A DNA stretch of 64,000 bases, from contig CATQHI010000009.1 in NCBI GenBank assembly GCA_958295895.1, forward strand, positions 1 through 64,000, read 5' to 3'. The position numbers and the translations under genes are program-made. The first letter of the stretch is position 1. The number at the start of each line of letters is the position of its first letter. Below, in pieces: positions 35,347 through 44,172 of the stretch. The notes beneath the pieces are model-generated. The model searched no databases, had not been told where the DNA came from, and saw only the letters and a program-made list of their open reading frames with translations. This stretch comes from Saprospiraceae bacterium. GTDB taxonomy: Bacteria; Bacteroidota; Bacteroidia; Chitinophagales; Saprospiraceae.

Positions 35347-36582
35347 CTACCCAAACACATCCACCAACCCGTTCCAGGAAATAATCAGGGAAAACACCAG
35401 CGCCGCCACCATCACCAGGTTAGTAAGCCACTGCCCGCCCGGCAACCCCGTACCCTTACGGTTCCAGAGGTAAAGAAAGCAGCCGATGACCAGCGGCAGC
35501 GCGAACACATTAAATACCTGGGTGAAGATCTGCCCCTGGATGGGATTGAAGCCGGTTACCGGTACGCTCAGAGCGAGTATGCTCGCGATACCGGTAATCA
35601 ACTTAAAGCGACCGGACTCGACGTCGAGCCGGCCGGAGGTATAATCACCGAGCATCAGGGGCACGATCATCAGACAGGGGAAGATCGAACTGAGCCCGGC
35701 ACTCAGCGTACCGGCAAAGAAGATGGAGACCGCAAACTTACCCACCGAAGGCTCTAGGGCACCGGACATATCCAGCACCTGGGTGATCTCCCGGCCGCTC
35801 CCGTACAGACTTCCGCTCGCCACGGCCATGATGGAGCCGCTGATGGTGAAGATCAATAGGGCGGCAATGATCGAATCGTTCCGCTGTATGCCCGTATTTT
35901 CCTTCGTCCAGCCCTTACCCTGAATAAATAGGGGGCGGGACAGAAAGGTAGCCGCCGCCATGGTCGTACCCACGAAGGCCGCAATGAGGATGCCGGCTCC
36001 CTTCACCTCCGGAATTTTTGGGATTAACCCCTGCACGATCTCCGTGGGTTGGGGGAAGACGAAAAGCAGCGTGAAGACGAACGAAAGCCCCATCAGGGAA
36101 ACGAAGAGGGCCAGTACCCGCTCGAACAAGGAATAGTTACCCTTCACGAGCAGCAAATAAAACACGCCGATCACCAGCACCGCAGTACCAAGTACGATTC
36201 CATACTGGTACTCCTGCAGGCTGGGGAAGTTAATGGCCAGGATCTCGAAAATGACGTTAGAGGTAATTCCCAGGATGCCGATCAGGGAATTCCACTGCCC
36301 GATGCCTACCGCCGCGATGATGGCAATGGCGAGCCACTTACCGCGGGGCAGGTGTTTACGCACGGCATACAAGGCCGTCTCCCCGGTGGCCAGGTAATAG
36401 CTGCCCGACACATAGATCAGCACACCCGAGAACAGACAGCTGAGAAAGAGTACCCACAGCAGGCCCATTCCAAAGGAGTTACCCGCCACGATCATGGCGG
36501 TGACACTTCCGGTGCCGATCGTGTAGCCAATGGCGAAGATTCCCGGTCCGAAGGAGAGTAGAAACGCCAGCAACTTCTTCAT
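35347..36582 (-). CDS. Nramp family transporter in the alginate operon
   Basis: 411 residues with about eleven membrane helices. The first helix region reads FGPGIFAIGYTIGTGSVTAMIVAG, with the family's aligned D-P-G-N block changed to IGTGS. The canonical metal-binding DPGN and MPH motifs of MntH are therefore missing; helix 6 shows AAFVGTTMAAATFLSRP. Nramp-fold members lacking these residues exist in Bacteroidota uronate clusters. It is last in the operon, one base after the MFS gene, so a role in organic-acid or uronate transport is likelier than metal uptake. This is inference from context. Confidence 0.72.
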   Translation of the reverse strand: MKKLLAFLLSFGPGIFAIGYTIGTGSVTAMIVAGNSFGMGLLWVLFLSCLFSGVLIYVSGSYYLATGETALYAVRKHLPRGKWLAIAIIAAVGIGQWNSLIGILGITSNVIFEILAINFPSLQEYQYGIVLGTAVLVIGVFYLLLVKGNYSLFERVLALFVSLMGLSFVFTLLFVFPQPTEIVQGLIPKIPEVKGAGILIAAFVGTTMAAATFLSRPLFIQGKGWTKENTGIQRNDSIIAALLIFTISGSIMAVASGSLYGSGREITQVLDMSGALEPSVGKFAVSIFFAGTLSAGLSSIFPCLMIVPLMLGDYTSGRLDVESGRFKLITGIASILALSVPVTGFNPIQGQIFTQVFNVFALPLVIGCFLYLWNRKGTGLPGGQWLTNLVMVAALVFSLIISWNGLVDVFG

Positions 36583-36583
36583 G

Positions 36584-37906
36584 CTACGGGACTAGACGCG
36601 ATGAATCCCGCACCGGCTGTAGAGGCTCGATCTTAGGACACAGGATCCAGACGCTCGCAATAGCAATGGAGGCCAGCGCCGCGCCGATGACGAAGGCCGG
36701 CGTGTAATTACCTCCCGAGGTGAGCCAGGGAACGAGGGAGGTAAGCCCCGCGACGGCCAGCTTAGCGGCCATCCCCGATAGGCCCGCGAGGGTACCCACG
36801 GTCTTGCCCCCGAAGAAGTCGCTAGGCAGGGTCTGCACGTTACCGATAGCAGTTTGGAAGCCGAACAGAATGGTGGCCATGAGCAGCACGGCGGTCACCG
36901 GCGCACCGGGGTTGGACATAGCCAGCAGAGCCGGTAGCATAATCACACAGCCCAGGGTGATGACCAGTTTACGGGTGCCGTCGACGGTCCAGCCGGCCCG
37001 CAGGCGGTTCTGCGCGAGTAGTCCCCCGAACCAAGCACCGAACATGGCGCCTACGTAGGGGACCCAGCCGTAGATGCCGATCGTCTTGACGTCCATGTTG
37101 TAGACTTCTGAAAGGTAGATGGGGATCCAGAAGACGAAGAGCCACCAGATGGGGTCGATCACGGCCGAGGCGATGATCACCCCCCAGCTTTCCTTGCGGG
37201 AGAGCATCTCGCCGAGACCCGGATTGTAGCCCTCGTCGAAATTACCGTCCTCGTCCAGATCCTGATTGCGCTGACCGGTCAGGATGTACTCACGTTCGGC
37301 AGTAGTAATCCAGGGGTGGTCCCTGGGGGGCGACTTCACCAGCACCACCCAGGGGATGAGCCACAGCAGTCCGGTAACGCCCACCAGAATGAAGATGACC
37401 TGCCAGCTAAAGTAGACCGATAGGAAAGCGATGAGCGGAATGGAGATAATACCCCCGATCGCCGCGCCGGAGTTGAAGATACCCTGGGCCAGGGCTCGTT
37501 CTTTAGTCGGAAACCATTCCGCATTACCCTTCGTAGCCCCCGGCCAGTTGCCGGCCTCGGCGATGCCGAGAATGGACCGAAATATGGCGAAGCTAGCCAC
37601 CCCGCTGGCCACCGCATGCAGGGCCGTAGCGACCGACCACACGCCGATCGACAGTACAAAGCCTAGCCGCGTACCCACCCAGTCGAAGATCTTGCCAAAT
37701 AGCGCCTGCCCGAAGGCATAGGAGAAAACGAAAATCACCGAGATGAGGGCGTAGATCTCCTTGCGCTCGTCGTCGTTCTTCTCGGGGTAGAGATCGACGG
37801 AAATCTCCGGCCAGAGCACGTTGAGCGATTGGCGGTCGATATAGTTGATGACGGTGGCTAGGGCGATCAAGCTCACTACCCACCACCGGAGTCCGGATAG
37901 TTTCAT
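36584..37906 (-). CDS. MFS transporter, hexuronate (ExuT-like) family
   Basis: 440 residues, twelve membrane helices. Helix 1 region reads LIALATVINYIDRQSLNVLWPEI, the ACS (anion:cation symporter) signature, and loop 2-3 has GKIFDWVGTRLGF. The helix 4-5 region has RSILGIAEAGNWPGATKGNAEWFP. Hexuronate transporters of this family carry uronates with protons into the cytoplasm. The gene overlaps kdgF by four bases. An insertion of about 25 acidic residues (RNQDLDEDGNFDEGYN) in the central loop is notable. Confidence 0.88.
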   Translation of the reverse strand: MKLSGLRWWVVSLIALATVINYIDRQSLNVLWPEISVDLYPEKNDDERKEIYALISVIFVFSYAFGQALFGKIFDWVGTRLGFVLSIGVWSVATALHAVASGVASFAIFRSILGIAEAGNWPGATKGNAEWFPTKERALAQGIFNSGAAIGGIISIPLIAFLSVYFSWQVIFILVGVTGLLWLIPWVVLVKSPPRDHPWITTAEREYILTGQRNQDLDEDGNFDEGYNPGLGEMLSRKESWGVIIASAVIDPIWWLFVFWIPIYLSEVYNMDVKTIGIYGWVPYVGAMFGAWFGGLLAQNRLRAGWTVDGTRKLVITLGCVIMLPALLAMSNPGAPVTAVLLMATILFGFQTAIGNVQTLPSDFFGGKTVGTLAGLSGMAAKLAVAGLTSLVPWLTSGGNYTPAFVIGAALASIAIASVWILCPKIEPLQPVRDSSRLVP

Positions 37907-38256
37907 GCGTCAGTGGATGTGGAAAGGAAGTCCTCGCGGTGAGGACTGAAGACGTCGATGAGTACCCCGGCCTCGGTGCAGGTGCAACCGTGCATGACAT
38001 GGGGGGGGATGTAGTAGGAGTCGCCGCCGCGGATGGTGCGTACGTCATCGCCGATCGTCATTTCGAAAACGCCGCTTTCCACGTAGGTAACCTGGCTGTG
38101 GTGGTGCTCGTGGAGCTGGCCGACGGCACCGGGCCGGAAGTCGACCTTGACCAGCATGATGTGGTCGTCGTAGCCCATGACCTGGCGCTTGAGGCCGGGG
38201 CCTACTTCCTCCCACTCGAGGTCCTTACCGAACAGAAATTCCTTACTTGCTTGCAT
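37903..38256 (-). CDS. kdgF: KdgF-type cupin, unsaturated uronate ring-opening protein
   Basis: A 117-residue single cupin. The metal motif HEHHHSQVTYVESGVFEM (H-x-H-x3-4-Q-x5-E) is at residues 47-64, with the second motif PPHVMHGCTC near 90. KdgF speeds conversion of 4,5-unsaturated galacturonate or mannuronate to the linear keto form, feeding the DEH branch. It overlaps PL17 by 14 bases and the MFS gene by 4, so tight coupling is expected. Confidence 0.88.
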   Translation of the reverse strand: MQASKEFLFGKDLEWEEVGPGLKRQVMGYDDHIMLVKVDFRPGAVGQLHEHHHSQVTYVESGVFEMTIGDDVRTIRGGDSYYIPPHVMHGCTCTEAGVLIDVFSPHREDFLSTSTDA

Positions 38257-40447
38257 GTGCTGATGTTATAAGGTGATGGACGCCGCGCCACTGGTACGAC
38301 TGTCCGTTGATGGTTAATTCGTGCTCTCGGTCGGCTGCAGGATCGCTATTAGCCAGAAAGAGGAGCCATTCCTTACCGAGCCGGTGGGTGATCCGCAGGG
38401 CGCTGTAGTCGGCGTTGTCAAGCAGTAACTCCAGGCCGGTGATGCTGCCGTAGGGGTCGCCCGCTACCTCTACGCGGGGGTTGTAGCTGCCGTGCGACTC
38501 GAGTACCGCGGCAAAGGTGCTGCTGCTCGGCCCCTCCCGCCGCAGCATAAATCCCGGGTCGCGGCGCAGATTAAATTCGGGGTCGTTGGCACCGGGGCGG
38601 ACGAAGAGCAGCTCATCGCCGGCCTCGGTCACCATGGTTTGGGTGTAGAAGCGGCCCTGACCGAACCACTGAACCGTGGCGGTGGTCGTGTCCGCCTTCC
38701 CGCGCGCCTCCAGAAATAGGTGCTGGTATCCGTGATCGGCGCCCATGGGCGCCAGCGTATCGTTGGTGGTGTAGTCCAGGTTAGTCGCCATCAGCTGTCC
38801 CCGGTACCAGGTGGGTAGTTCGAATACGGCCGCGCTGTCGCCCTGCGCCCGGAAAAGGTCGATCATCAGGGGGTGAGCGAGTACCGGGTCAGTCAGCAGC
38901 CACTGGCTGCGGTGTAGCCGCCGGCCGGGGTAGGCGTGCTCGCTCACGGCGCTCACCAGTTGCAGGGAGTCGCCGGCGGTGACGAAGGCGTAGAGGTCCG
39001 GGTGGTACCGTTCGCCGATGCGGATGTCGCCGTCGTAGTGGGAGGTACGGTCGATGACCAGGGTGTTGTGGGCCACTGACTGTTTAGCCCAGCTCTGGTT
39101 TTCGGGTAAGTAGCGGCCGCCGCCCTTCTGGTCGATATTGACCCAACGGGCCGCACCGTAGTCCTGCACCACCTCGCCGGTATCGTCGTAGAGGGAGTAG
39201 GAGAGCTTGTCGAAGTGACCGTGGCCCATGCCCTGGGCGGAGTACTTCATGACCAGCACCGTAGCCGCTGAATCGGCGCCGTAGCCGCGCAGGATACCTA
39301 CCCCACCCTCGTCGCCCTCCGGCCCGTCGGTGAAGGCAATGGATTTAGGGCGGAAGGGGCGGGCTTTTCCGCCGGCCAGGGCGGTGGCTACGGCGAGCCC
39401 GGCCGTATCGAGGGTCACCGTACCCTGCACCTCAGCCAGGGAGAGCAAACTGGGGTCCTGCCCGTAGAGGTAGTAGCCGTAGTCGACTGCCTTGACAACC
39501 TCCGGGGCGTATAGCGACATGCCCTTTTGGGAATCGTTCAGGGGAAAAAAATCTCCCCGCGGGTCGGCCTGGAGCAGCAGGGCATCGATGGCCTTACCGA
39601 GGATGCCGTCGCGGTAGGCGAGAATGTCCAGGTCGGGCCGCTTCTCCGCCAGCGCCCGGCCGAAGAGCAGAAAGGGAGAGAGGGCGTAGCGCAGGTAGTA
39701 GGGCCCCTCGGTAAAGTAGCCGTCGGGCGAAAAGGAAAGATCGAGCTGGGCGAGGAAGCCGGCGCGACCGGTTTCGGACATGATCTTACCGGAGTCGTCG
39801 TCGCGTAGGTCAGCCGGCAGCTCATCCGTAGGGATGCCGTAGAGTGCTCGCTGCACTAGCTCGTCGTCGTCCATCACCAGTCCGATCATACCCACGGCGG
39901 CGTTGCCCCAGGTACTGTGGTTGTGGACGCGGTTGAAGAACTGGGGGTTCTCGATGGAGAGGAAGTCCGCCATCGGCCGGAAGAGCTCGTCGTTGAGTTT
40001 GGTGCGCACGGCCGGGTCCAGCCAGTCGTAAATGTCCTGGTAGGCACCACTCACGTACACCAGCCAGTTGGCATCGTTGAGGCACTGCCAGAAGATCTTA
40101 CCGGTAGCGTAGGAGCGGGCAGTGGGGTGAGTCGGCCAGTCGCGGTAAACTTCGGCGTAGGCGAGCAGGCCGTCACGCACGAAGGCGGCGTAGCGTTCCT
40201 CCCCGGTGAGCCGGTAGAGTGCCGCGGCGTCGGCCAGGGTCTTCCAGTTCTGTTTGTGGACCTCGTGGGTGTAGCCGCCCGCCATGTCCTTTGGGGTGGG
40301 TACCAGGAAGGCCTGCTCCATGGCCAGATCTGTTTGCACCTGCGTCCCCGCCAGAGTTTGTTGGAACAAGGGCGGATAGTCGGTCTGGGCGTGGGTGAGC
40401 AGGCCGGCGAGACAGAGGAGTATGCAGAGGAGGTGGCGCAAGGTCAC
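38243..40447 (-). CDS. PL17-type oligoalginate lyase
   Basis: A 734-residue enzyme with signal peptide (MTLRHLLCILLCLAGLLTHAQ). The N-terminal (alpha/alpha) toroid has FFNRVHNHSTWGNAAVGMIGLV around residues 168-190, where PL17 enzymes keep the catalytic Asn/His, and a Tyr-rich block FTEGPYYLRYALSPFLLFG (the catalytic Tyr). The C-terminal beta-sandwich starts at GMGHGHFDKLSYSLYD, a heparinase II/III-like feature. Exo-acting PL17 releases unsaturated monouronate from alginate oligomers. The start overlaps the PL6 stop (ATGA). An 18-bp motif codes AGTQVQ at residues 33-38. Confidence 0.88.
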   Translation of the reverse strand: MTLRHLLCILLCLAGLLTHAQTDYPPLFQQTLAGTQVQTDLAMEQAFLVPTPKDMAGGYTHEVHKQNWKTLADAAALYRLTGEERYAAFVRDGLLAYAEVYRDWPTHPTARSYATGKIFWQCLNDANWLVYVSGAYQDIYDWLDPAVRTKLNDELFRPMADFLSIENPQFFNRVHNHSTWGNAAVGMIGLVMDDDELVQRALYGIPTDELPADLRDDDSGKIMSETGRAGFLAQLDLSFSPDGYFTEGPYYLRYALSPFLLFGRALAEKRPDLDILAYRDGILGKAIDALLLQADPRGDFFPLNDSQKGMSLYAPEVVKAVDYGYYLYGQDPSLLSLAEVQGTVTLDTAGLAVATALAGGKARPFRPKSIAFTDGPEGDEGGVGILRGYGADSAATVLVMKYSAQGMGHGHFDKLSYSLYDDTGEVVQDYGAARWVNIDQKGGGRYLPENQSWAKQSVAHNTLVIDRTSHYDGDIRIGERYHPDLYAFVTAGDSLQLVSAVSEHAYPGRRLHRSQWLLTDPVLAHPLMIDLFRAQGDSAAVFELPTWYRGQLMATNLDYTTNDTLAPMGADHGYQHLFLEARGKADTTTATVQWFGQGRFYTQTMVTEAGDELLFVRPGANDPEFNLRRDPGFMLRREGPSSSTFAAVLESHGSYNPRVEVAGDPYGSITGLELLLDNADYSALRITHRLGKEWLLFLANSDPAADREHELTINGQSYQWRGVHHLITSAHASK
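40336..40353 (+). repeat. Dispersed 18-bp motif, copy 6
   Basis: GCACCTGCGTCCCCGCCA, mismatched only at the last base. It is antisense to PL17 and codes AGTQVQ just after the signal peptide. Confidence 0.72.
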
Positions 40448-42753
40448 TTGAGTTGGCTGCCGATCTGCTGACCGTCGGACAGGGAGGTAATGGGTTCGGG
40501 GAGGTACTGGAGGTTTTCGGTCACGTAGGGCTCGCCGTTATCGAGTAGCTCGGTGCCACCGGAGAAGACGCAGTCGGTGAGGGAAACGACCGGGTCGCCG
40601 ACCACGAGGTGCAGGCGCACGGGGGCTGAATCGTCGAAGATGCAGTTGGTGATCGTCACTTCCTGGGTGCCGTAGAGGCTTACGGAGCTTTCCGATTTGT
40701 TCCACTTGGCGTCGGTGCCCACCTCGTCGAAGGTGCAGCGGTCGATGGTCAGCATGGGGCCGAAGGTGCTCTCGTCGCTGCCGCCCCGGTGTAGGTGGAG
40801 CGCTGCCTGCCCGATGCCGTCGAAGTCGCAGTTTTCAATCACCACGTTCTCGGCGTTGTAGATGCCGATGTCGTCGTTCTCCTCGGCGAGGGGCAGTACG
40901 CTGCCGCTGATGTTGGTAAAGGTGGAGTTGCGCACCACGATCGAGTCGGCAAAGGTGTGCTTAGCTACCCGCAGTACGTTGAAGCTGTGGTTGATGTCGA
41001 GGTCGGTGAAGTCGCAGTCCTCGATGATCAGCCGGTAGTTATCGACCATAGAGTAACGGCTGGTACGGATCACGCTGTTGAGCGGCTGATCGAGGCACTC
41101 GCGGCCGTCTACCCGTACGCCCCGAAGGGTGAGCCCGCCGCCGTTCTCGATGTTGATGAGCGACGTTTTTTGGAACAGCAGTACGGGCTTTTCCCCTCCG
41201 GCAGCCATGATGGTGAGTGGGTGGCGCAGGTCGATGGCCTTGGTTTGTAAATATTCACCGGCGGAAAGCTGGATAATGTCGCCGGGTTCGGATTCAGCGA
41301 TGGCGTCCGACAGGGTGTTCTCGCCGGGTGCGGCGACGATGGTCTTGCCGGTGCCGAAAGACTGCCCCTCTTCGTGAACCGGGTACCAGTCGACGCCGCA
41401 ATTCTCCGGGGTGGCGCGGGCTTCCATGCGGGCACGGATACTGTCAGCAGCCGGGGTCCCCTCCGGCAGCATGATGCCATCGCCGGCGTCGGTCAGGGTG
41501 ATAGGTTCTTTTACGAAGCCCTTTTCCTGGAGGGGTTCCAGGTTCTGGTCCAGCAGGTTATTGCGGAAGGTGATACCGCTCATGTCATCGTACACGGTGA
41601 AGAGCTCACTGCGGTCCTTATTCACGAAGACGTTATCGGCCACCAGGGTATTCTCGGGTACCGCGCTGCGTTCTTCATCGCTTCCGGCCCCCAGTTGTAT
41701 GTGGTCGCAGTTGACGAACACATTGTCACTGGCCTCCGAGTCCTTCACCTGGAAGTAGCGGTTGATCGGGGAATTTGGCACCCCGTTCATGATCACCAGG
41801 GCACCGCGGAAGCGGTAGCCGGTCAGGCCCGAGAGGTAGTTGTTGGTCACCCGCTGCCGCTCGTTGATGATGCGGATGCCGCCGGTGTTGGGCTTGCCGT
41901 TGCCGAAGAAGAAGTTGCCGTCGACCGTCGTGCCGTTGCCGTGCCGCATGGTCAGCGTACCCTGGCATTCGTGGAAGGTGTTGCCGGTGAAGACGTTACC
42001 GCCCGATTTATTGGAGATGATCTCGTGTTCGCCGTTGCAGCGGTCGAAATAGTTGCTCTCCACTCGCGTATTCGAGTTACTCAGCGAATAGTGGCTGGTG
42101 CCGATACGCAGCGTCTCCCCACCGTTGGAGCCCAGGATGGGGTGCTCGCCGAAGTAGTTGTGGTCGATGAGGTGGCCGTTCTCGCGGCTTTCTTCCGTAT
42201 CCAGGCGTACGGCTACGGTCACGCCCTGGTTGCGCTTGCCGGTCAGGTAGTTGTGGTCGAAGCGGTTGTCGCGGCCGTAGATGCCCACCCAGTAGTCGCT
42301 CTCGTAGCGCTCGACGGGGTTGTAGTTGTCAATCACGCACTCGGTCACGCGGCAGTGGTTACAGAGGGAATCGTTGGTGGTCCGGAAGCTGATCACTTCG
42401 CTCGTCGGCGTGTAGCCGTTGCGGAAGACCAGCCCTTCGACGACGAGGTATTCACCGGCCATGCGGAGGTAGGATTGCCCCTCCAAAAAGACCTTTCCTT
42501 TTTCCTCCGCGACCAGCTTGATGGGGGCTTCCGCCGTGCCGGTTCCGGTGAAATCCAGGGCCAGGTCGGTATAGGTACCGCTGCTCAGCACGATCTCGTC
42601 GCCCGGCTCAGCCTTGGCGATAGCCTCGGCAATGCTCTCCGGGGTGTCGGTTTGTCCGTCCGGCGCGCCGCAGCTTCCTAATAGGAACAAAACGAGGCAG
42701 GCACACAAATAGGCGGGCGGGGACGCAGGTGCAGTGAAGTGGAAAAAGCGCAT
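40444..42753 (-). CDS. PL6-type alginate lyase, two-domain lipoprotein
   Basis: 769 residues: lipoprotein signal (LLGSC, Cys near residue 28) followed by two parallel beta-helix domains. The first has the PL6 core: NGYTPTSEVISFR, HNYFGEHPILGSNGGETLRIG, NGEHEIISNKSGGNVFTGNTF and LTMRHGNGTTVDGNFFFGNG. The Lys of SNKS and Arg of MRHG are at the positions of the catalytic K/R pair of the chondroitinase-B/alginate lyase family. The second domain (from about residue 480) repeats the beta-helix without these residues, as in two-domain PL6 subfamily 1 enzymes. It heads the PL operon and should be anchored in a membrane, cutting alginate or its oligomers. Confidence 0.88.
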   Translation of the reverse strand: MRFFHFTAPASPPAYLCACLVLFLLGSCGAPDGQTDTPESIAEAIAKAEPGDEIVLSSGTYTDLALDFTGTGTAEAPIKLVAEEKGKVFLEGQSYLRMAGEYLVVEGLVFRNGYTPTSEVISFRTTNDSLCNHCRVTECVIDNYNPVERYESDYWVGIYGRDNRFDHNYLTGKRNQGVTVAVRLDTEESRENGHLIDHNYFGEHPILGSNGGETLRIGTSHYSLSNSNTRVESNYFDRCNGEHEIISNKSGGNVFTGNTFHECQGTLTMRHGNGTTVDGNFFFGNGKPNTGGIRIINERQRVTNNYLSGLTGYRFRGALVIMNGVPNSPINRYFQVKDSEASDNVFVNCDHIQLGAGSDEERSAVPENTLVADNVFVNKDRSELFTVYDDMSGITFRNNLLDQNLEPLQEKGFVKEPITLTDAGDGIMLPEGTPAADSIRARMEARATPENCGVDWYPVHEEGQSFGTGKTIVAAPGENTLSDAIAESEPGDIIQLSAGEYLQTKAIDLRHPLTIMAAGGEKPVLLFQKTSLINIENGGGLTLRGVRVDGRECLDQPLNSVIRTSRYSMVDNYRLIIEDCDFTDLDINHSFNVLRVAKHTFADSIVVRNSTFTNISGSVLPLAEENDDIGIYNAENVVIENCDFDGIGQAALHLHRGGSDESTFGPMLTIDRCTFDEVGTDAKWNKSESSVSLYGTQEVTITNCIFDDSAPVRLHLVVGDPVVSLTDCVFSGGTELLDNGEPYVTENLQYLPEPITSLSDGQQIGSQLK
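42715..42732 (-). repeat. Dispersed 18-bp motif, copy 7
   Basis: The minus strand reads GCACCTGCGTCCCCGCCC, in the sense direction of the PL6 gene. It codes APASPP inside the N-terminal part of the signal peptide, where it is unlikely to be needed. Confidence 0.75.
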
Positions 42754-42919
42754 GATCGACTCGGTTTACTGGCTAATGGTTCCGGCGCCGCGGGTGGTGG
42801 CGGTCGGTTCCGGGAGGCACGCACGGTGGGGGTATGGACGGGAGGTCCACTCCGGCGGGCACTGCCTGGCGTAGGTTCGGTGGCCCTCAGCGGGGGCCGG
42901 TGATGTATGATCGCTATGG

Positions 42920-43627
42920 TTACTTGCCGCGTAGCGTATCGCTGAATTTCGCTACGTCGCCCAGGTGCCTGAGCATGGCTTCCTGTGCCGCCACCGCGTC
43001 CTGCTTACGGATGTGGTGGAGGATCTCCTTATGTTCGTCGTAGGCCTTCTGGTTAGTGCGCGTATTGCACACCCGGTAGGTGTTGTAACTGTTGATGATG
43101 TCGGGCGTGATCACCATCAGGAAAGACTTCAGGACGCCGTTCTTACTGGCGTCGGCAATGCTCAGGTGGAAGAGCAGGTCTTCCTCGACGGCCGGTGTGC
43201 CGGTGGCTACCTTGTCTTCGTAGGCGGCCAGTGCCTGCTCCATCAGTACTAGGTCGTCGGCCGTGCGGCGTTCGGCGGCGAGCCGTACGCCCTGTACCTC
43301 GAGCATGACGCGGGTCTCCACCAGGGAGGCAAAGTCGTTTTCTTCGAGTTGTAGCACATCGGTGATCAGCCCTTCGAGGGCATTGATGCCCATACCGGCT
43401 ACGACCGTACCGCTCTGGGGCAGGGTACGCAGGATACCATAGAATTCGAGCTTCTGTAGAGCATCCCGTACGTGACCGCGGCTTACACCCAATTTATCCG
43501 CCATCTTTCGTTCCGACGGTAGCCGGTCGCCGGGCGCCAACTGCCCGGAGGTGATCAGCGCGCGGAGTTGGCGGATGATGACATCCACCGGGCTCTCTAC
43601 CTTGATTTCGCTGAAGTTTTCTAGCAT
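42920..43627 (-). CDS. FadR-subfamily GntR transcriptional regulator of the alginate locus
   Basis: A 235-residue regulator: winged helix-turn-helix in residues 10-75 (SGQLAPGDRLPSERKMADKLGVSRGHVRDALQKLEFYGIL), then an FCD ligand-binding domain (ETRVMLEVQGVRLAAERR, HLSIADASKNGVL, YDEHKEILHHIRKQDAVAAQEAM) with the conserved His/Asp positions for metal and effector. Family knowledge: FadR-type proteins bind TGGTNNACCA-like palindromes and are released by sugar acids. The operator pair at 43682 lies 55 bases upstream of its own start, so it is probably autoregulated, with KDG or DEH a likely inducer. Confidence 0.88.
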   Translation of the reverse strand: MLENFSEIKVESPVDVIIRQLRALITSGQLAPGDRLPSERKMADKLGVSRGHVRDALQKLEFYGILRTLPQSGTVVAGMGINALEGLITDVLQLEENDFASLVETRVMLEVQGVRLAAERRTADDLVLMEQALAAYEDKVATGTPAVEEDLLFHLSIADASKNGVLKSFLMVITPDIINSYNTYRVCNTRTNQKAYDEHKEILHHIRKQDAVAAQEAMLRHLGDVAKFSDTLRGK

Positions 43628-43677
43628 GATGACAAAAGTTGGGCCGGGGTAAGCGGTCAGGTCAAAGTTAGGGTTTT

Positions 43678-43710
43678 AAAATTGGTTGACCAAATTTTGG
43701 TCAACCAATT
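43678..43710. promoter_or_regulatory. Paired GntR-type operator upstream of gntR
   Basis: A 33-base near-perfect palindrome: arms AAATTGGTTGACCAAA and TTTGGTCAACCAATTT around one central T. It contains two TGGTNNACCA cores with centres 15 bases apart, 55 bases before the gntR start. Confidence 0.78.
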
Positions 43711-43737
43711 TATGCTCAGTATGATGAATTCTTCCGC

Positions 43738-43772
43738 AGCGTAGTCCTGCACTACCCCGCCGGTGTCGGCGA
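43738..43772 (-). pseudogene. Fragment of a second PL17 gene
   Basis: On the minus strand this codes DTGGVVQDYAA, matching DTGEVVQDYGA of the intact PL17 (nucleotides about 39160-39195; roughly 27 of 31 bases agree). The fragment is only about 35 bases, with no frame on either side. It lies downstream of the gntR fragment in the same order as in the intact locus. Confidence 0.6.
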
Positions 43773-43846
43773 ATGAGTGTCTAATAGCCCGGGTTCTGTG
43801 GTGCCAAGTTACTATTTCTCGCCAGCTCATTGGCGGGCAGCAGAAG

Positions 43847-43915
43847 AGGTCTGGCGGATAATCACATCCACCGGGCTCTCTACACTGATCTCGCTAAAAC
43901 TCTCTAACGCGCTTA
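43847..43915 (-). pseudogene. Fragment of a second gntR gene (5' end)
   Basis: The minus strand codes LESFSEISVESPVDVIIRQ, nearly identical to LENFSEIKVESPVDVIIRQ at the start of the intact GntR, and then loses homology. An operator pair lies about 50 bases upstream, at the same distance as for the intact gene. The start codon is no longer ATG in frame. Confidence 0.7.
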
Positions 43916-43961
43916 TGGTATTGACCTGTTTATCTGGGGAGTGTGACAAATATAGGACGCA

Positions 43962-43996
43962 AAGATTGGTTAACCAAATTTTGGTTGACCAATCTT
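43962..43996. promoter_or_regulatory. Paired GntR-type operator upstream of the gntR fragment and sulfatase
   Basis: A 35-base palindrome (arms AAGATTGGTTAACCAAA and TTTGGTTGACCAATCTT, one mismatch) with two TGGTNNACCA cores spaced 15 bases. With the gntR fragment dead, the remaining function would be on the plus strand, about 180 bases before the sulfatase. Confidence 0.75.
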
Positions 43997-44068
43997 CCTG
44001 TTTCACCGGAATGGGAGAAGGCTTCATTCTACTCGATGTCTTACGTAACGGCCGGGTCTTCACACGCC

Positions 44069-44086
44069 GCACCTGCGGCCCCGCCC
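44069..44086 (+). repeat. Dispersed 18-bp motif, copy 8
   Basis: A perfect consensus match (N=G), intergenic, about 87 bases before the sulfatase start. Confidence 0.75.
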
Positions 44087-44172
44087 CCACTAAATGCCCG
44101 TCACCCAGCTTTTTCGTAGTATCGTCCTGGCCGGTATGCTGCCGGTCCCGTTACAAGCGATCAACTCTACCC

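Noticed and set aside
41374-42681. A 435-codon open frame on the plus strand opposite PL6
   Set aside because: It is the antisense shadow of PL6; repeated V/D/A/E text reflects complementary codons, with no start context or homology.
43777-44172. An upstream start for the sulfatase giving a 654-residue protein
   Set aside because: This stretch runs through the gntR relic and operator; the lipoprotein signal starts at 44173.
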